DNA of 64,000 nucleotides from Perognathus longimembris pacificus (taxonomy: Eukaryota; Chordata; Mammalia; Rodentia; Heteromyidae), in assembly GCF_023159225.1 (NCBI RefSeq), contig NC_063174.1, forward strand, positions 39,467,691 through 39,531,690, read 5' to 3'. Under the pieces are notes generated by a model. It saw nothing but the letters and a program-made list of their open reading frames with translations, had not been told where the DNA came from and made no database searches. Positions 44,895 to 56,289 of the stretch are shown piece by piece. Made by a program: the position numbers and the translations under genes. The stretch's first letter is position 1. Each line of letters begins with the position of its first letter.

Positions 44895-44925
<31 letters not shown>

Positions 44926-45060
44926 CAAGGCTAGCACTCTGTCACTTGAGCCACAGCACCACTTCTAGCTGTTTTCTGTATATGTGGTGCTGGGGAATCA
45001 AACCCAGGGCTTCATGTATAGGAGGCAAGCACTCTATCCACTAAACCATATCCCCAGCCC
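44823..45060 (-). mobile_element. IDL-Geo dimeric SINE with internal T28 expansion
   Basis: Minus-strand copy with ID head 'accatatccccagcccc' at the right. A 15-base target-site duplication with one mismatch: 'ctaaaccatggtctt' at 44808-44822 and 'ctaaaccacggtctt' at 45061-45075. Within the Geo body the 'cttctttttgctcaagg' motif has expanded to 28 consecutive T (44895-44922). Confidence 0.96.
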
Positions 45061-45075
45061 CTAAACCACGGTCTT

Positions 45076-45279
45076 GTCCTACATGGTGGAATCTGGATTC
45101 CTGTCACCCTGCGAGACTCAGGAGTACAGGGTTCTTTACAGGAAAAAGCCAGGGGCCAGTGCCTCAGTATTCCTAGCCATACTCACCTTCAGGTGAAGAG
45201 GGAGTGGAGGCTGGGGGGCGGGGGGGGGGTGTGGACAGGAGCACCTGGGGAAATGCCACCTCTTGAAGAGACATGCAAG
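45076..45279. other. Unassigned G-rich sequence
   Basis: Contains a 'ggggggcggggggggggtg' run near 45213-45231. No element recognised. Confidence 0.4.
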
Positions 45280-46380
45280 ATGCATTTTTACTTGTATTAG
45301 TGTATAGTCATTGTACAAAGGGTTTTACCATAGTATTTTACACATGCATACATTGTACTACAATCACTTAATCTCCTCTGTGGCTCTGTTTTTCTCACCC
45401 CCTTTGTTCCTTATTCTTCAATAGTTTTAGCTGTTTCCTTATGTTATCTTTCTGCATAGACAGTGCATTTTTATACTATTCACTCCATCATTATATTTTC
45501 TTCTTTTCCTTGTCCCTTACAGATCATCCAATTAATATTATTGACTGATATATAAACATATATATCATACATATTACATATGTGCATATATATATATATA
45601 TATATCCACATACTCGTACAGATATATTTCTGGGCTAGATTCTGCATGTGAAGGAAAACATGCAGCCTTTGTCCTTTGAAGCTTAGCTTATTTTACTTAC
45701 TCTCCAGTTCCATCCATTTTCTTGCAAGTGACACAGTTTTATTCTTATTTGTGACTGAATAATCATCTATTTTGGATATGTGTCATGTTTTATTGATCTA
45801 GAGCATCAGAATTCTTTCCATAGCTTGAGTATTGTGAGCACCGTGTGTGAACACTACAGTGCTTCCATAAACAGGGCTATGGAGGTGCCTCTATTATAGC
45901 TTGACTTACATGCCTTTAGATAAAAGCCCAAGAGTAGAATTGCTATGTCCTGTGGTAGTTCTAGCTTTAGTCTTTTGAAGAAGCTCCACACTGATCTCCA
46001 TAGTGCTTGCACTATTTTGCATCCCCACCAACAGTGTATAGACTTCTTTTTGTCTCTCTCTCAAACTCACCAGCATTTGTTGTTGTTTTTTTATGTTCTT
46101 GATCATGGCCATTCTGACTACAGAGAAATAAAATTTCAATATAATTTTGATTCACATTTCCTATATGGCTAGGAACATTGAATATTTCTTCATGTATTTA
46201 TTGAGCACTTGTACTTCTTTCTTTGAGGAATTGTCCAACTTGTTTGCTTATTTATTCATTGGGTTGTTGGTTTTTCTGGAGTGTAGAATTTTAAATTCCT
46301 TATATATTCTAGTTATTAATCCCTTGTCAGATGTATAGTGAGCAAAACCTTTCTCCTAGTCTATAGGCTGTCTCTATACA
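45280..46380 (-). mobile_element. L1 3' half (ORF2 end plus 3' UTR)
   Basis: The left part is a pyrimidine/AT-rich 3' UTR starting near 'attgtacaaagggtttta', with an AT tract at about 45588-45604. From about 45650 come reverse ORF2 landmarks: 'ccagttccatccattttctt', 'gcatccccaccaacagtg', 'ttgggttgttggtttttctg' and 'attctagttattaatccctt'. Truncated at the 5' side near 46380. Frames are broken. Confidence 0.82.
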
Positions 46381-47081
46381 AGAGACACATGGAGTTGGCA
46401 AAAGGTAAAAAGGATGTAGACAACAATCTTACAGTGGATAACTAGGTTCCCTCTTGCTCTGTGAGCACCAGCCCCTGCCACATTGGTATCTCAGGCCACA
46501 TTCCCACCCACTTTATCAATCCCACCTTGGGGAAGCCTATGCTTCAAAGATACATAATCCAGTGCAATTCAGAGCAGATGATACTTTATGGAAAAACACA
46601 AGTGTCATGAAATCAAGTCACTGAGTGTGTATTTGGGCCAAGGAGGGATCCTGAGCTAATATGTTCCTGGGATTTGACCCAGATCATTGCCTTTCTTTCT
46701 ACAAATGCTCATTGAATCCAGACAGATCATTGCCCTTCCTTCTGTCCTGTGAACACAGCGCCCCCTGCAGTATTTCCCTCATGGGTGCATCCACTGTCAA
46801 AATCAAACTTCTTACTGCAGCTTACTGGGACTGTGTGTGCCATCCACTCTGCAGCTGGAACTGCAGAGCTCAAGCCCTGAAGTGCTTTTGTCTGGGCTCT
46901 TCCCAGAGCTCCTAACCTGTGTGATGGAGAAAATAGGAAGGAACCCACCCCAATCTGCCCATGACCTTGGGGAAGGTAGCCACTTTGTCATATTTCCAAA
47001 GGCCTCTCATTCCTTCTCTGCTAGGGAATCTACTACACTATAAATGCCCACCAGCTGGATTTTACTTCCAGCATTTCAAGG

Positions 47082-47083
<2 letters not shown>
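46381..47083. other. Unassigned unique sequence
   Basis: No repeat or gene recognised. Open frames at 46661-47043 lack domains. Confidence 0.4.

Positions 47084-47131
<48 letters not shown>
47084..47131. repeat. (AC)n microsatellite
   Basis: 48 bases of uninterrupted AC. No adjacent SINE recognised. Confidence 0.97.
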
Positions 47132-47134
<3 letters not shown>

Positions 47135-47365
47135 TTCTATTCCCTTCACATTTCCACCTCGTTAAGTGACCTACCTGTTGGCAAAAGCTTTTTAGCTGTC
47201 AGAAGCTGTTATCAAAGGGAACTAACTGGTCCTCATTTCTCGTGGCACATGCATCATCACAAGGGCAGGTTGTGGAGCTCTTTCGCCATCTCATCCACCT
47301 TCTCCCCTAAACCTTTTCTCCCCCAACTTCTTGGAGTCCCAAATGCCCTAGAAAAAGGTTTGGAG

Positions 47366-47592
47366 TTGCTGTGGGGCTTGAACTCAGGGCCTGGGTGCTG
47401 CTCCTGAGTTCTTTTGCTCAAGGCTAGTACTGTACCACTTTGAGCCACAGCTCCACTTCCCATTTTCCTGGAGATTAATTGGAGATAAGTGTCTCATAGA
47501 CTTTCCTGCCCAGGCTGGCTTTGAACAGCAATCCTCCAATCTCAGCCTCCTGAGTAACGAGGAGAGCAGGCGTGAGCCCCCAGTGCCTGGCT
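47366..47592 (-). mobile_element. B1-like/Geo dimeric SINE
   Basis: The plus strand shows 'gggcttgaactcagggcctg', 'gctcaaggctagtactgtac', 'tggagataagtgtctcatag' and 'ctcagcctcctgagtaacga'. Complete but for a tail; no target-site duplication found. Confidence 0.9.
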
Positions 47593-48417
47593 CACTATAT
47601 GTCATTTTGAGGCAACTCAGAACCCCACCCTTGATACTTATGCAGAACCCCATTTCTCATCAAAGGCAAGTGGGCCTGGAAGTCAGGCCAGGTAAAGCCC
47701 TGGCCAGCTCTTGAAAGCTTTCCTGTGTCTCACCACGGTCCTGCAGCAATGTGAGGAAGTCAAGTCAAGCTCCCAGCTTCCTCCTCCCTCTTTTCTCCAC
47801 CTCTGCTGATGGGGCCATTGTTTACCTTGACAGAGGCTGGGAGAGGTGCTGAGTAGAACTGACCAGGAAAGACCTAGAAACCCAAATAGTCAAGTTCTCT
47901 GGGGAAAAAAAAAATTCTATGATAGTGCTCATCCAATTCATTCATAAAGCCACTGGGATCCTCTGAGAAGATGTGATGTCCTTGTGACCAGCAAGGGTCA
48001 AAATCACATTCAGGAAACCACTCCTAGGACTTCTTCTCAGCAGGCGTCCTCCCCTCCCCCCCAACCCCCTCAAGCCCTCCCTACCCCACCCCCCATGTCT
48101 AATGCCTGGACCTGATCTAGCCCATGGCCTGTGTTTGTCCCTATCTCCTGACACTAGGCAGTGCTGGCTTTCAGAAAAACCAGTTTTGAAGCTGTGTGCT
48201 GTGTGGCTTCCTGGTACCAGAACATTCTTTAACTTAGAAATAATTCGGTAATACCTCCTGAGAGATAACACACGTGTGCATGCATACAGGGAGAGGACAT
48301 GGGAGAAGGAAAGAGAGAAAGGGCACAAAGGAAGATGGGAGGAAATAAATAGTTTTGATTATGCATTAGAAATCATTGTAAGTGGTCATATCCATAGTCT
48401 GCAAGGTCATTTCAGGA
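47593..48417. other. Unassigned unique sequence
   Basis: C-rich 'cccctccccccc' runs near 48050-48090 are present. No repeat family or exon recognised. Confidence 0.4.
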
Positions 48418-48785
48418 GTGTATTCATTTGCTGGGGCTGCTGTAAAGAAGAATAACAGGATGCCTCAACCACAGAGACTGATTGACAGTTCTGGTCGCTG
48501 AGAAATCCAAGGTCATGTGTTGGTGGGTGGATCCATTTAAAGCTTTTCTTTGGCTTGTGGATGTTAAGCCATCTGTCATCTTCTCTCAGGCCTTCACATA
48601 GTCTTTGTTGTGTTGAAACTTCCTCTTGGAGGACACCAATGACAATGGGTTGGGGCCATAGGAATGACCTCACTTGAATGTGATCACCGCGACAGAGGCC
48701 CTATCTCCAAATGAGGTCACATTCTAAGGCACTAGGAGGCAGGGCTCTGATATAAGGGGTTGGATGACACCGTTCAACCATGCCA
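48418..48785 (-). mobile_element. MLT1-class MaLR LTR
   Basis: The plus strand reads 'gtattcatttgctggggctg', 'ctgtaaagaagaataacagg', 'gacagttctggtcgctgaga', 'caatgggttggggccatagg' and 'ctccaaatgaggtcacattc', ending near 'caaccatgcca'. This is the reverse of an MLT1 LTR over nearly its whole length. Confidence 0.8.
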
Positions 48786-49509
48786 AGGAAATTCATAAAG
48801 CTATAATAAGAACATAGGCAATCAAGCAAGGTTCCTGCAAAGCAGGTAGAGCCACCATTGTGCAAGTTCATATGAAACATAGCCTTTTTAATGCAGTGCA
48901 GCTCTGGAATTGATCCTTGGCCCCACCCTCCATTTACCTATTCAATACCCCTTCTCCTATAAAAGCCTTCCTCCTGAGGTCAGAAAAAAGCCTATACTCC
49001 CTTGAAAGCTCAGCCTGGCTAATCTGCGTGCCTCACCTCCTACTTGCTTGCCTTCCAGTTGAAGAGGAGCCACGGGGTAAGGAGCTATAAAAACCATGCT
49101 TAATCTCTGTGATTAGCAGAGGTAATTGGCAAATGACCCTGTCCTCTCCCAAGAGGCATGCAGAGTTTATTTTCAGATGTCAATATTTATCCCACTGACT
49201 TGCAGCGTGTGGCTTATTGCCTACCAAGTGCTTCTGAGCACTGCTTGGCACCTTCCTAGATCAGATTATATTAGAATCTAATTGTACAGACACATTCTTT
49301 ACTAAATCTTAAATCATAGGAACATAACTAAACCCTTAATTTCAAGAGCAAAAGGCCAAGGACCTAGAAATCTGAAAACATTTTTTTTTCTGGTCTTATG
49401 AAATTCATCTTTCTTTCAGACAGATGAGGGCCTCCCCTCGGAAAGGTGCTACCTGAGGACAAGAAAGTCCTACTGTTTGTCTTGCCATGTAGTGGATGTT
49501 GGCACTTAA
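48786..49509. other. Unique sequence, candidate conserved block at 49000-49320
   Basis: Repeat-free. 49080-49300 contains AT-rich words such as 'tctgtgattagcagaggtaa' and 'tcaatatttatcccactgac' without open frames. Conservation could not be tested. Confidence 0.3.
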
Positions 49510-49918
49510 GGCAGTGTGTTCATTTCCTTTCTGTTTCTACAACAAAATGCAAGAGGCTAGGTTGCATATTAAGGAAAGAGTTGTATTGAGTTCGTAGTTT
49601 GGAGGTTCCAGAGCAGAGTGCCAGCATCTGGAGAGGGCCACATGGCAAGAAACCTGCAAGAGAGATCACACAGACAAGAGCAAGAAGGGATTCAGGATTC
49701 CTTCTTTCTTACAGGCTCACTCTTAGGAATAACAACCCACTCTTGCAGGAAATGACTGAGATCCCACAAGCACCACGCACTCAATGATGACCTAATTACC
49801 TCCCACTAGGCTCTACCTCTTAAAGGTTCCACCACTCTCAACACCACCACACTGAGATCAAAGCACCAACACAGGAACTTTTGGGGGACACACTCAAACC
49901 AAATCCAAACCACAGAGG
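49510..49918 (-). mobile_element. Rodent MaLR (MT-like) LTR
   Basis: The reverse complement starts 'ctgtggtttggatttggttt' and contains 'gtgtcccccaaaagttcc', 'gtagagcctagtgggaggta' and 'gttgtagaaacagaaagg' near its end. It is almost full length and is the best preserved MaLR LTR here. Confidence 0.75.
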
Positions 49919-49939
49919 GTAATACAACTAAAGCTACTC

Positions 49940-50015
49940 CAGGAAGCCCAAGGTGAATGTAAAAAAGCCAAGCAAGAGTGCAAGGGCCTGAGTTCAAGCC
50001 TCACTACCAGCCATG
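49940..50015 (+). mobile_element. SINE remnant
   Basis: 'agcaagagtgcaagggcctg' and 'agttcaagcctcactaccag' recall the 3' part of a tRNA-like SINE monomer with its B-box region. Too short to classify. Confidence 0.35.
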
Positions 50016-50261
50016 CACACACACTCTAACACATAAAACCAACAAACAAATAATAAAATTGACACTAAATGAAAGGGTAATAATATTCACGCAGGAGGAA
50101 AGATCCGCCAGCTTCTGCCTGCATACTCACTTAACATGAGAAGCAAATTTTTATCCTGTACACTCAAAAAAAAATTACTTTTTTGATAGTAGAGATATCT
50201 TGGAACACAGTACAAAGCATAGGAATAGATCAAAGAAATAACCCATTTGATGTGATCACAA

Positions 50262-50560
50262 TTTTTGTCTCTCCAAAACTCATATGTTGAAACCCAACCC
50301 CTGAGAGAGTTAAGATGTTAAAGGTATTAAGGCCTGGGGCCGGTGGGGGGGGGGAGTGATGAGATCATGGAGAGCCTTTCCCTTATAAATGTTTTAGGCC
50401 CCTGGTAGTAAAGGAGACCATAGGAAACTGTTGCTCCTGGCATCATTTGCCAGTTGCTTGATCTGAGACTTCCTGGCCTCCATAACTGTGACCGGTAAAT
50501 TGCTATTGTTTATAAATTTCCTAGCCCAAGGTATTTTGTTATAGCAGCCTGAATGAACAA
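50262..50560 (+). mobile_element. MLT1-class MaLR LTR
   Basis: 'tctccaaaactcatatgttg', 'aaacccaacccctgagag', 'taactgtgaccggtaaattg' and the terminal 'gtattttgttatagcagcct' are in MLT1 order. A poly-G expansion lies at 50345-50354. Confidence 0.8.
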
Positions 50561-51629
50561 AGCCATTGTCATTCCTTGGCAGGAGAGCAAGGCAGGCAAG
50601 AGACCACCCAATTCAGAACATCCAGGAGCTTCACACAGCCTTCTGTTTAAGGGGCTGGTAGGACTAGGTTTCATAGTACAGCAACATCAGGAGGCAAAAG
50701 ACCTATCCGGGGACAGGGAAGTCTGGGAAATTTACTACAACACAAGAATAGCACTTTTGTGCCAGCAGAGCCTGGGCAGGTGTGTTCTGAAGCAGCACTA
50801 AATATTAGCAGGATAGGCCTGAAACCTAGAATCAAAAAGTGAATATTTGCTGTGACTCTATCTATGGGTTGCCCCATGCAGGGATGGTTCTTCCTTGTGG
50901 GGGACCCAGCAGGAGCTCCTTCTGTGTACCACCATCCCTGAAACATTGCCCCCCACCTATTGGAGACTGTGGTCCCCAATGGCTTCTCTGCTAAAAGGCA
51001 GGTGCCAGGGGAGGGCCTACCTGTCATCTTTCCCCACCCCAACACACCAGCAAACGGCCTAAGTGACGATTCTTCCACCCACCCACCCCAGCCCCCATAG
51101 ATATCCCAGGGCCATTCTACTTTCCACATTATTTCCTGTGAATTTGCCTGCATAGAATGGAGAGGAGTGCTCCCCAAACTATCATCTCACTGTCTCCCTC
51201 CTCCCTAGAGGGTGACTTACCTGGGCTCACTGGAGCAGACTGGAACATCAGATATGAAGGATAGAATCAAAAGAGGCTACAGCCTAGGGAAGGGGAAGCA
51301 AGACAATCGGGAGTCGCAGGGCTGCAGGGAGCTGTGAAAAGAATGAACTGGGCTCCTCAGGGAGGTGTGGAAGTGCAAATGCCCAGAACCACTACTAGTG
51401 GAGCAGAGGAGTCAGCAGGAGCCACCCTTGGGAGGGAAGGGTGGTGACTGTCAACCACATCAGCCTGACTATTGATACAAGAGAGGGACACCCCCAACCC
51501 TGGCTCTGCCCAGCTCCACTTGGTGCCACAGATCATGGCCCTGGGTAGCTCAAAGGATGGGGACAGAAGAGGAGCCCCCAGAATGCAAGGATAGAAGAAG
51601 CTAGGGATGACTTGGCCTGGAATGCAGAT
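50561..51629. other. Unassigned unique sequence
   Basis: The longest minus-strand open frame outside repeats (168 codons, 50671-51177) shows no domain or conserved motif and I do not call it a gene. No repeat recognised. Confidence 0.4.
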
Positions 51630-51631
51630 AT

Positions 51632-51724
<93 letters not shown>
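51630..51724. repeat. Compound (GATA)n(GT)n microsatellite
   Basis: About 14 GATA units (51630-51687) followed by about 37 bases of GT (51688-51724). It lies at the tail side of the SINE at 51730-51930. Confidence 0.97.
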
Positions 51725-51726
<2 letters not shown>

Positions 51727-51729
51727 ATG

Positions 51730-51930
51730 CAGGTGCTACAGCTTGAACTCAGGGACTTACCTGTTATTACTTTGCTCAAGGTGATGTTCTGCCACTTAAC
51801 CCTTCCTTCACTTCCAACTGGTTAATTGGCAATTAAGAGTCTCATGGATTTGCCTAGGCTTTGATCTCTGCTTCTCAGATCTTAGCCTGCAGAGTAGCTG
51901 GCATTGTGGGTGGGAGCCACTGGCTCTCGG
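51730..51930 (-). mobile_element. B1-like/Geo dimeric SINE, old
   Basis: 'acagcttgaactcagggact', 'tgctcaaggtgatgttctg', 'tggttaattggcaattaaga' and 'gagtagctggcattgtggg' mark the reverse Geo body and B1-like head. Diverged. Confidence 0.8.
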
Positions 51931-52769
51931 CAACTTCATTCTAGCTTTTCTCCATCTGCAAAAGGCTTTTCTCTTTGGAGCTCTGAGAGGCCATAGAAGG
52001 TGCTTCCATCTCCCCCATGCAAGCTGGGGTTGGGGAGGGGTTGAGCAAGGGTCAGAGAGGAAGTGAGCTGCAAGAACAAGAAGGAGCGATTCCAGATTCT
52101 GCTGTGTCCTTGGGGTCGGAGGGAGGACAAGGTCTTATCTATCTTGCACCTCCCCAAGAAAATGACATGGTGGTCATAACCTAAGACAGTGAAAAAAAAA
52201 AGCCCCTGGCCTCTACTGCAGGAAGGCAAAGGTCATACAGGTTGAAAGTGGACTATTTCTGTAGAAATTCAACACAAAGGGCTTCATGTTCAAATCCAGA
52301 GCATGTTCTTCTGGTGCTGGCTGAAGTATTCGGGCTTTGTTACCATGTGCTACTTGGTATACAGGTCTCTCTGGTGTGACGGGTCAGAAAATGTGACTAT
52401 ATAAAATTTGAGATGGGGGTGTGTGAAGAATATATTCGCCTTTGTGGAATGTGATGCTGGACATAATTAATGAGCTACTACGACCCATTTAAGAAGCATC
52501 TGGAAATAAATTCTGAGCCAGCCACTTAAGTGGTCCCACGTAGACTAAAATGGAAACGTTGACAATGCCATAGAATCAGTCACTTCAGGTGATAGATATC
52601 TTTCCTTGACACATTCCCCCAGCAAGATTGCCTACCTGACATTGGTTAGTTATCCCGTAGCTAAGAAGGAACAGAGAGCAGTGTAGCAAGCCTCCTTCAG
52701 GAGAACATATTAGTCTGTTTTGGAAGCAATGCAGAATGACATTTACTAGTGATGGTGGTCATTGTCATA
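51931..52769. other. Unassigned unique sequence
   Basis: No repeat or exon recognised. Confidence 0.4.
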
Positions 52770-53215
52770 GCATGTATTTATTTTCTATTGTAGCTATAAC
52801 AATGCACGGCAAATTACAAGCTGAATAGCTTAGAATACAATTGAATGTTTTATTATCTACCAGATTTACAGGTCAGAAATCTGAAACAGGTCTCACTGGT
52901 CTAAAATCCACACACTACCAGGACTGTGATTCAAATCTGGGGGTTCTGAAGAAGACTTTCTTCCCTTGCCTTTTCAGAGGCGGCCTACATGCCTTGGCTT
53001 GTGGCCCCTTACTTCATCTTGGAAAGTGGCACAGTCTTACCTCTCTGACTCTTTTCCACTATCACATCTCTGTGTCTAAACAACAGCATTGAAGTAATTC
53101 TGTTGTCAAGAACTCCTGTGAGTAAAGTGGGTCTTCCAGGAAAAAAACAAAAACAGGAGAATCTTCCATGTGGAGATCTTTAACCTTATCACAAATACAT
53201 AGTCAGGTCACAGGG
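52770..53215 (-). mobile_element. MLT1-class MaLR LTR
   Basis: The plus strand reads 'ttattttctattgtagctat', 'cggcaaattacaagctgaat', 'gaaacaggtctcactggtct' and 'catgccttggcttgtggccc', the reverse of the MLT1 LTR 3' half. The plus-strand relative at 15450-15815 ends with the complementary 'gttacagcagcagtag'. Confidence 0.75.
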
Positions 53216-54502
53216 CTGAGGCAGGGTCCTCTCATGGGAGGGAGCATCTTTCTGCACAAAGCACAACCTCGGCTTTGGTATCCTCTACTGCTTAGTCAAA
53301 ACCTTAGGTGAACCCTGCCCCCCTCACCACCACCACATGTTCTGACCAGCTGGTGTAGCGCTCCAGACAGCCAACTCTGGGGTGAGTCTGCCTGCCTTTT
53401 CTATCAATAATCTCATTTACTCAGTAGTCTCTCATGGCCTTGAATAACGTACCCTCCCTAAGTATCAGCATGTTGCTCTGTAATGAGGGGATGCTTCCCA
53501 ACCAGAGGCAGATGACACCCTCAAAAGAGAGTTATTGGAGGAGACGCTAAAAAAGGGATTTCAGATTTCATGGTTCACTGGCCGGTGTCCAGTGAGCTTA
53601 TTTGCATGACAGCTGGCCTTGTGCAATGAAACCCCTCAATCCATGGCCTGCATGAGGAGCCTGCTCCCGACACTAGAAAGATGATGATACCTTCTAAAGC
53701 TTGGCTGTTCCATCCAGGCTCAGGGGAAGATGTCCTCTGCCCAAGCCATCATCAAGAAGCCATATGATTACACTCACAGAATATTATTCTTCTTGTTTTC
53801 CTCTTTCATTAAGTGTGTATGTGGAGTGGGGGGCGGATATTTCCCATAGAAGGAAGTTCTGAAACACTCCACATGGTAGTGTTAAAACCACAGCCACCAA
53901 GGAAATAATGGTGCCTCAGCCATCTGCCTTAGCAAGCCCTGGTTGAGCCAGGTGTGGTTCACTGGGGGATAACTCCATGTGTATCTGATTGTTAGGATCC
54001 TAGGGAGCTCTTCCTTCAAGGCCCTTGTGGAAGTTCAGGGAATCTTGACATGTCTGTTTATAGAACTCGTTCCCAAAGCAAGGTGATCTTAAATGCACAA
54101 CATTTACTTTGGATTACAATTGAATATCAGCAAGTCTTTCCTAATATATTATATTCTGGCATCCAGGGTAAAGTTCTTCAGGAATAAACTACTTGTGTTA
54201 ATCATTTATTTCTTCACATATTTGTTGTATTCATTCCATCGTTAATTCAAGAAATATTTCCTAAACCCTTAGAAACTCAATGGTAAGAGTATGTATATGT
54301 GATGCAAATACAAATTAAAGTGATAATTGATACAGAGAGATGAGGAAGGGTCCTTACAGAAGTTTATAGAAGGTTAAAGTTTGGTTTAAACTTTGGTTAA
54401 ACACCATAGATAGATTTTAAGCTGTGCAGTTAAATAACTGTTTTCCCTTTTGATTGTATTGCATGGGTTTCAGTGTGGACAACAAATCAGAGAAAAGCTG
54501 GG
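53216..54502. other. Unassigned unique sequence
   Basis: A possible ancient LINE remnant lies at 54230-54370 ('aattcaagaaatatttccta'). Otherwise nothing recognised. Confidence 0.4.
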
Positions 54503-54517
54503 GCCTAAACATCCTTT

Positions 54518-55422
54518 TTTAATTTTTTATTAAATTTTATTGACAAGGCAATGTGCAAACGGGGTACAGTTACATAATAAGGTAGTGAGTCCATTTATTG
54601 TCATATTTGTTACACCTTCATTTTTCTTTTCCTTCTCTAGTTCAGGTAAGCATATATACAATATCCAGTGTACCAAAATCATATACAGTAACCACTTAGG
54701 ATACACCAAAGGAAATTCACCTAGAACATTAAATGTAATGACAATAATAGAATCCTCCTGTGTTCTTCTCTTGGAGTTCTTTTTGCTTTTCCTCATCTTA
54801 TATAATCATGTGTACATAGCTGTTGAGCTACTGTGATCCACTGATAGGTCTATCCTGGACCTTTTTATGTTTGTTTAGTAGTTGTTTGGTTTTAGATACA
54901 TAATGTAAAGTCTCTGACCCAAACATGTGGAAATACCATTTGAAAAGAAGTTTGTTATTTTGCAGACCTGGTCTCTACTGTTCACCAACCAGCCCTCCCC
55001 CCACCCCCAAACAGTCATACATCAAGGAGACCATACGCCTTTGTTCTCTGTGTTCTAGGCTTGTCTCACTCAACATTATTTGTTCAAGCTCTGACCATTT
55101 TCCTGCGAATACCAATATTTTATCATTTCTAATCGCTGTATAGTATTCCATTGTGTACAGGTACCACATTTTTTGAGTCCATTCATCTGTAGTGGGGCAT
55201 CTGGGTTGTTTCCATATTTTGGCTATTGTGAATTGTGCAGCAATAAACATGGATGTGCAGATGTCCTTTTGATATCCTGAGACCTATTGTTCAGGATAGA
55301 TGCCTAGGAGTGGTATGGCTGGGTCATAGGGTATGTCTATGCTGAGGAACCTCAGCATAGGAACCTCCATACTGTTCTACAAAGTGGTTGTACTAGTTTG
55401 CACCCCAACCAACAGTGAAGAC
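54518..55422 (-). mobile_element. 5'-truncated L1 insertion
   Basis: The 3' UTR is at the left ('tattaaattttattgacaag') and the C-terminal part of ORF2 at the right. A 15-base target-site duplication with one mismatch marks the ends: 'gcctaaacatccttt' at 54503-54517 and 'gcctaaccatccttt' at 55423-55437. The 3' UTR matches that of the L1 at 57743-59238, so both belong to one subfamily. Confidence 0.95.
54975..55422 (-). pseudogene. L1 ORF2 C-terminal remnant
   Basis: The minus-strand frame at 55250-54975 encodes the ORF2 tail with the '[14 protein letters not shown]' and '[14 protein letters not shown]' motifs of mammalian L1. Residues upstream of 55250 are out of this frame, partly because of the local change that created the hairpin at 55337-55360. 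The reverse transcriptase and endonuclease domains are absent because of 5' truncation, so no function is expected. Confidence 0.9.
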
Positions 55423-55437
55423 GCCTAACCATCCTTT

Positions 55438-56040
55438 ATGAATGTTCTTAATTCCAAGTTCTTTGTTGCATACAGTGAGATTTGAGTAACCTAACCGCAC
55501 TTCTATTCCCCTTCCCCTGTTTCTGTGTGACACAATAACTAGAAAAGCTTAGAACGTCTTCCCATCCTCCTTTGCAGCCCCATGTAGCCATGTGACTCTG
55601 GTCTGACCTGAGACTTGATCTGCCATGATTTTCTAGAAAGGAATATGCTTTACCCAGATAGAAAGAACAAAGAGAGCTATACAACTCTTTTCCCTTTCCT
55701 CCCTCAGTGACTAGAATAGCAGAGCCTAAAGCTGAAGAGACCAACTTGCACCATGAGAGGGACCAAGCTGGTGGCTCTTGTAGAACTGAGCAGCTACAGT
55801 GATGTCAGTTACCACCCATGCAGGCACATGCCACATGGAGAAAATAGCCCCATGTCTAGAGGTGGTGGTTGCTCACCATCAAAAGTAACCTAGATTTATA
55901 CTGTGATTTAAAAGTAACTTTAACCCATGTTGACCATTGTCAGAGCAAGCATGTAGAATGCCTCTATTCTTGCTAGACCACTGAAATCATAGCCAAGGTC
56001 TTGATGAAACCCACTGCAAGAGCCTCATGAAGTGAGATTC
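55438..56040. other. Unassigned unique sequence
   Basis: No repeat or exon recognised. Confidence 0.4.
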
Positions 56041-56146
56041 CTGGGGTGGTACAGTGTTGCTCAGGTGGCAGAGATCAGGAAGGTTGCAGTTCAAGGCCAG
56101 TCTAGGCAAAACGTTAATGATGCCCCATTTCAAACAATAGGCCATG
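56041..56146 (+). mobile_element. B1-like SINE remnant
   Basis: 'tggcagagatcaggaaggtt' and 'agttcaaggccagtctaggc' resemble the middle of a B1-like half. First of a run of SINE pieces up to 56490. Confidence 0.45.
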
Positions 56147-56204
56147 TATGCTTGGAGTAGGATGAGGAGGGGCATGTCTTTTGATTTTTCTTTTTGTTTG
56201 TTTT

Positions 56205-56289
56205 TCTGTAATCCCAACTACTTGGTGGCAGAGATTGGGATGATGGAGGTTTGGGGCCAGCCCAGACAAAAAGATAGTGAGGGTTCTGA
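56205..56289 (+). mobile_element. B1-like SINE remnant
   Basis: 'ctgtaatcccaactacttgg' and 'tggggccagcccagacaaaa' represent a B1-like head and middle, without a right monomer. A T-rich stretch precedes it. Confidence 0.6.

Noticed and set aside
50671..51177. 168-codon minus-strand open reading frame
   Set aside because: The longest non-repeat frame, but no conserved motif, signal peptide or homologue that I recognise; likely chance.
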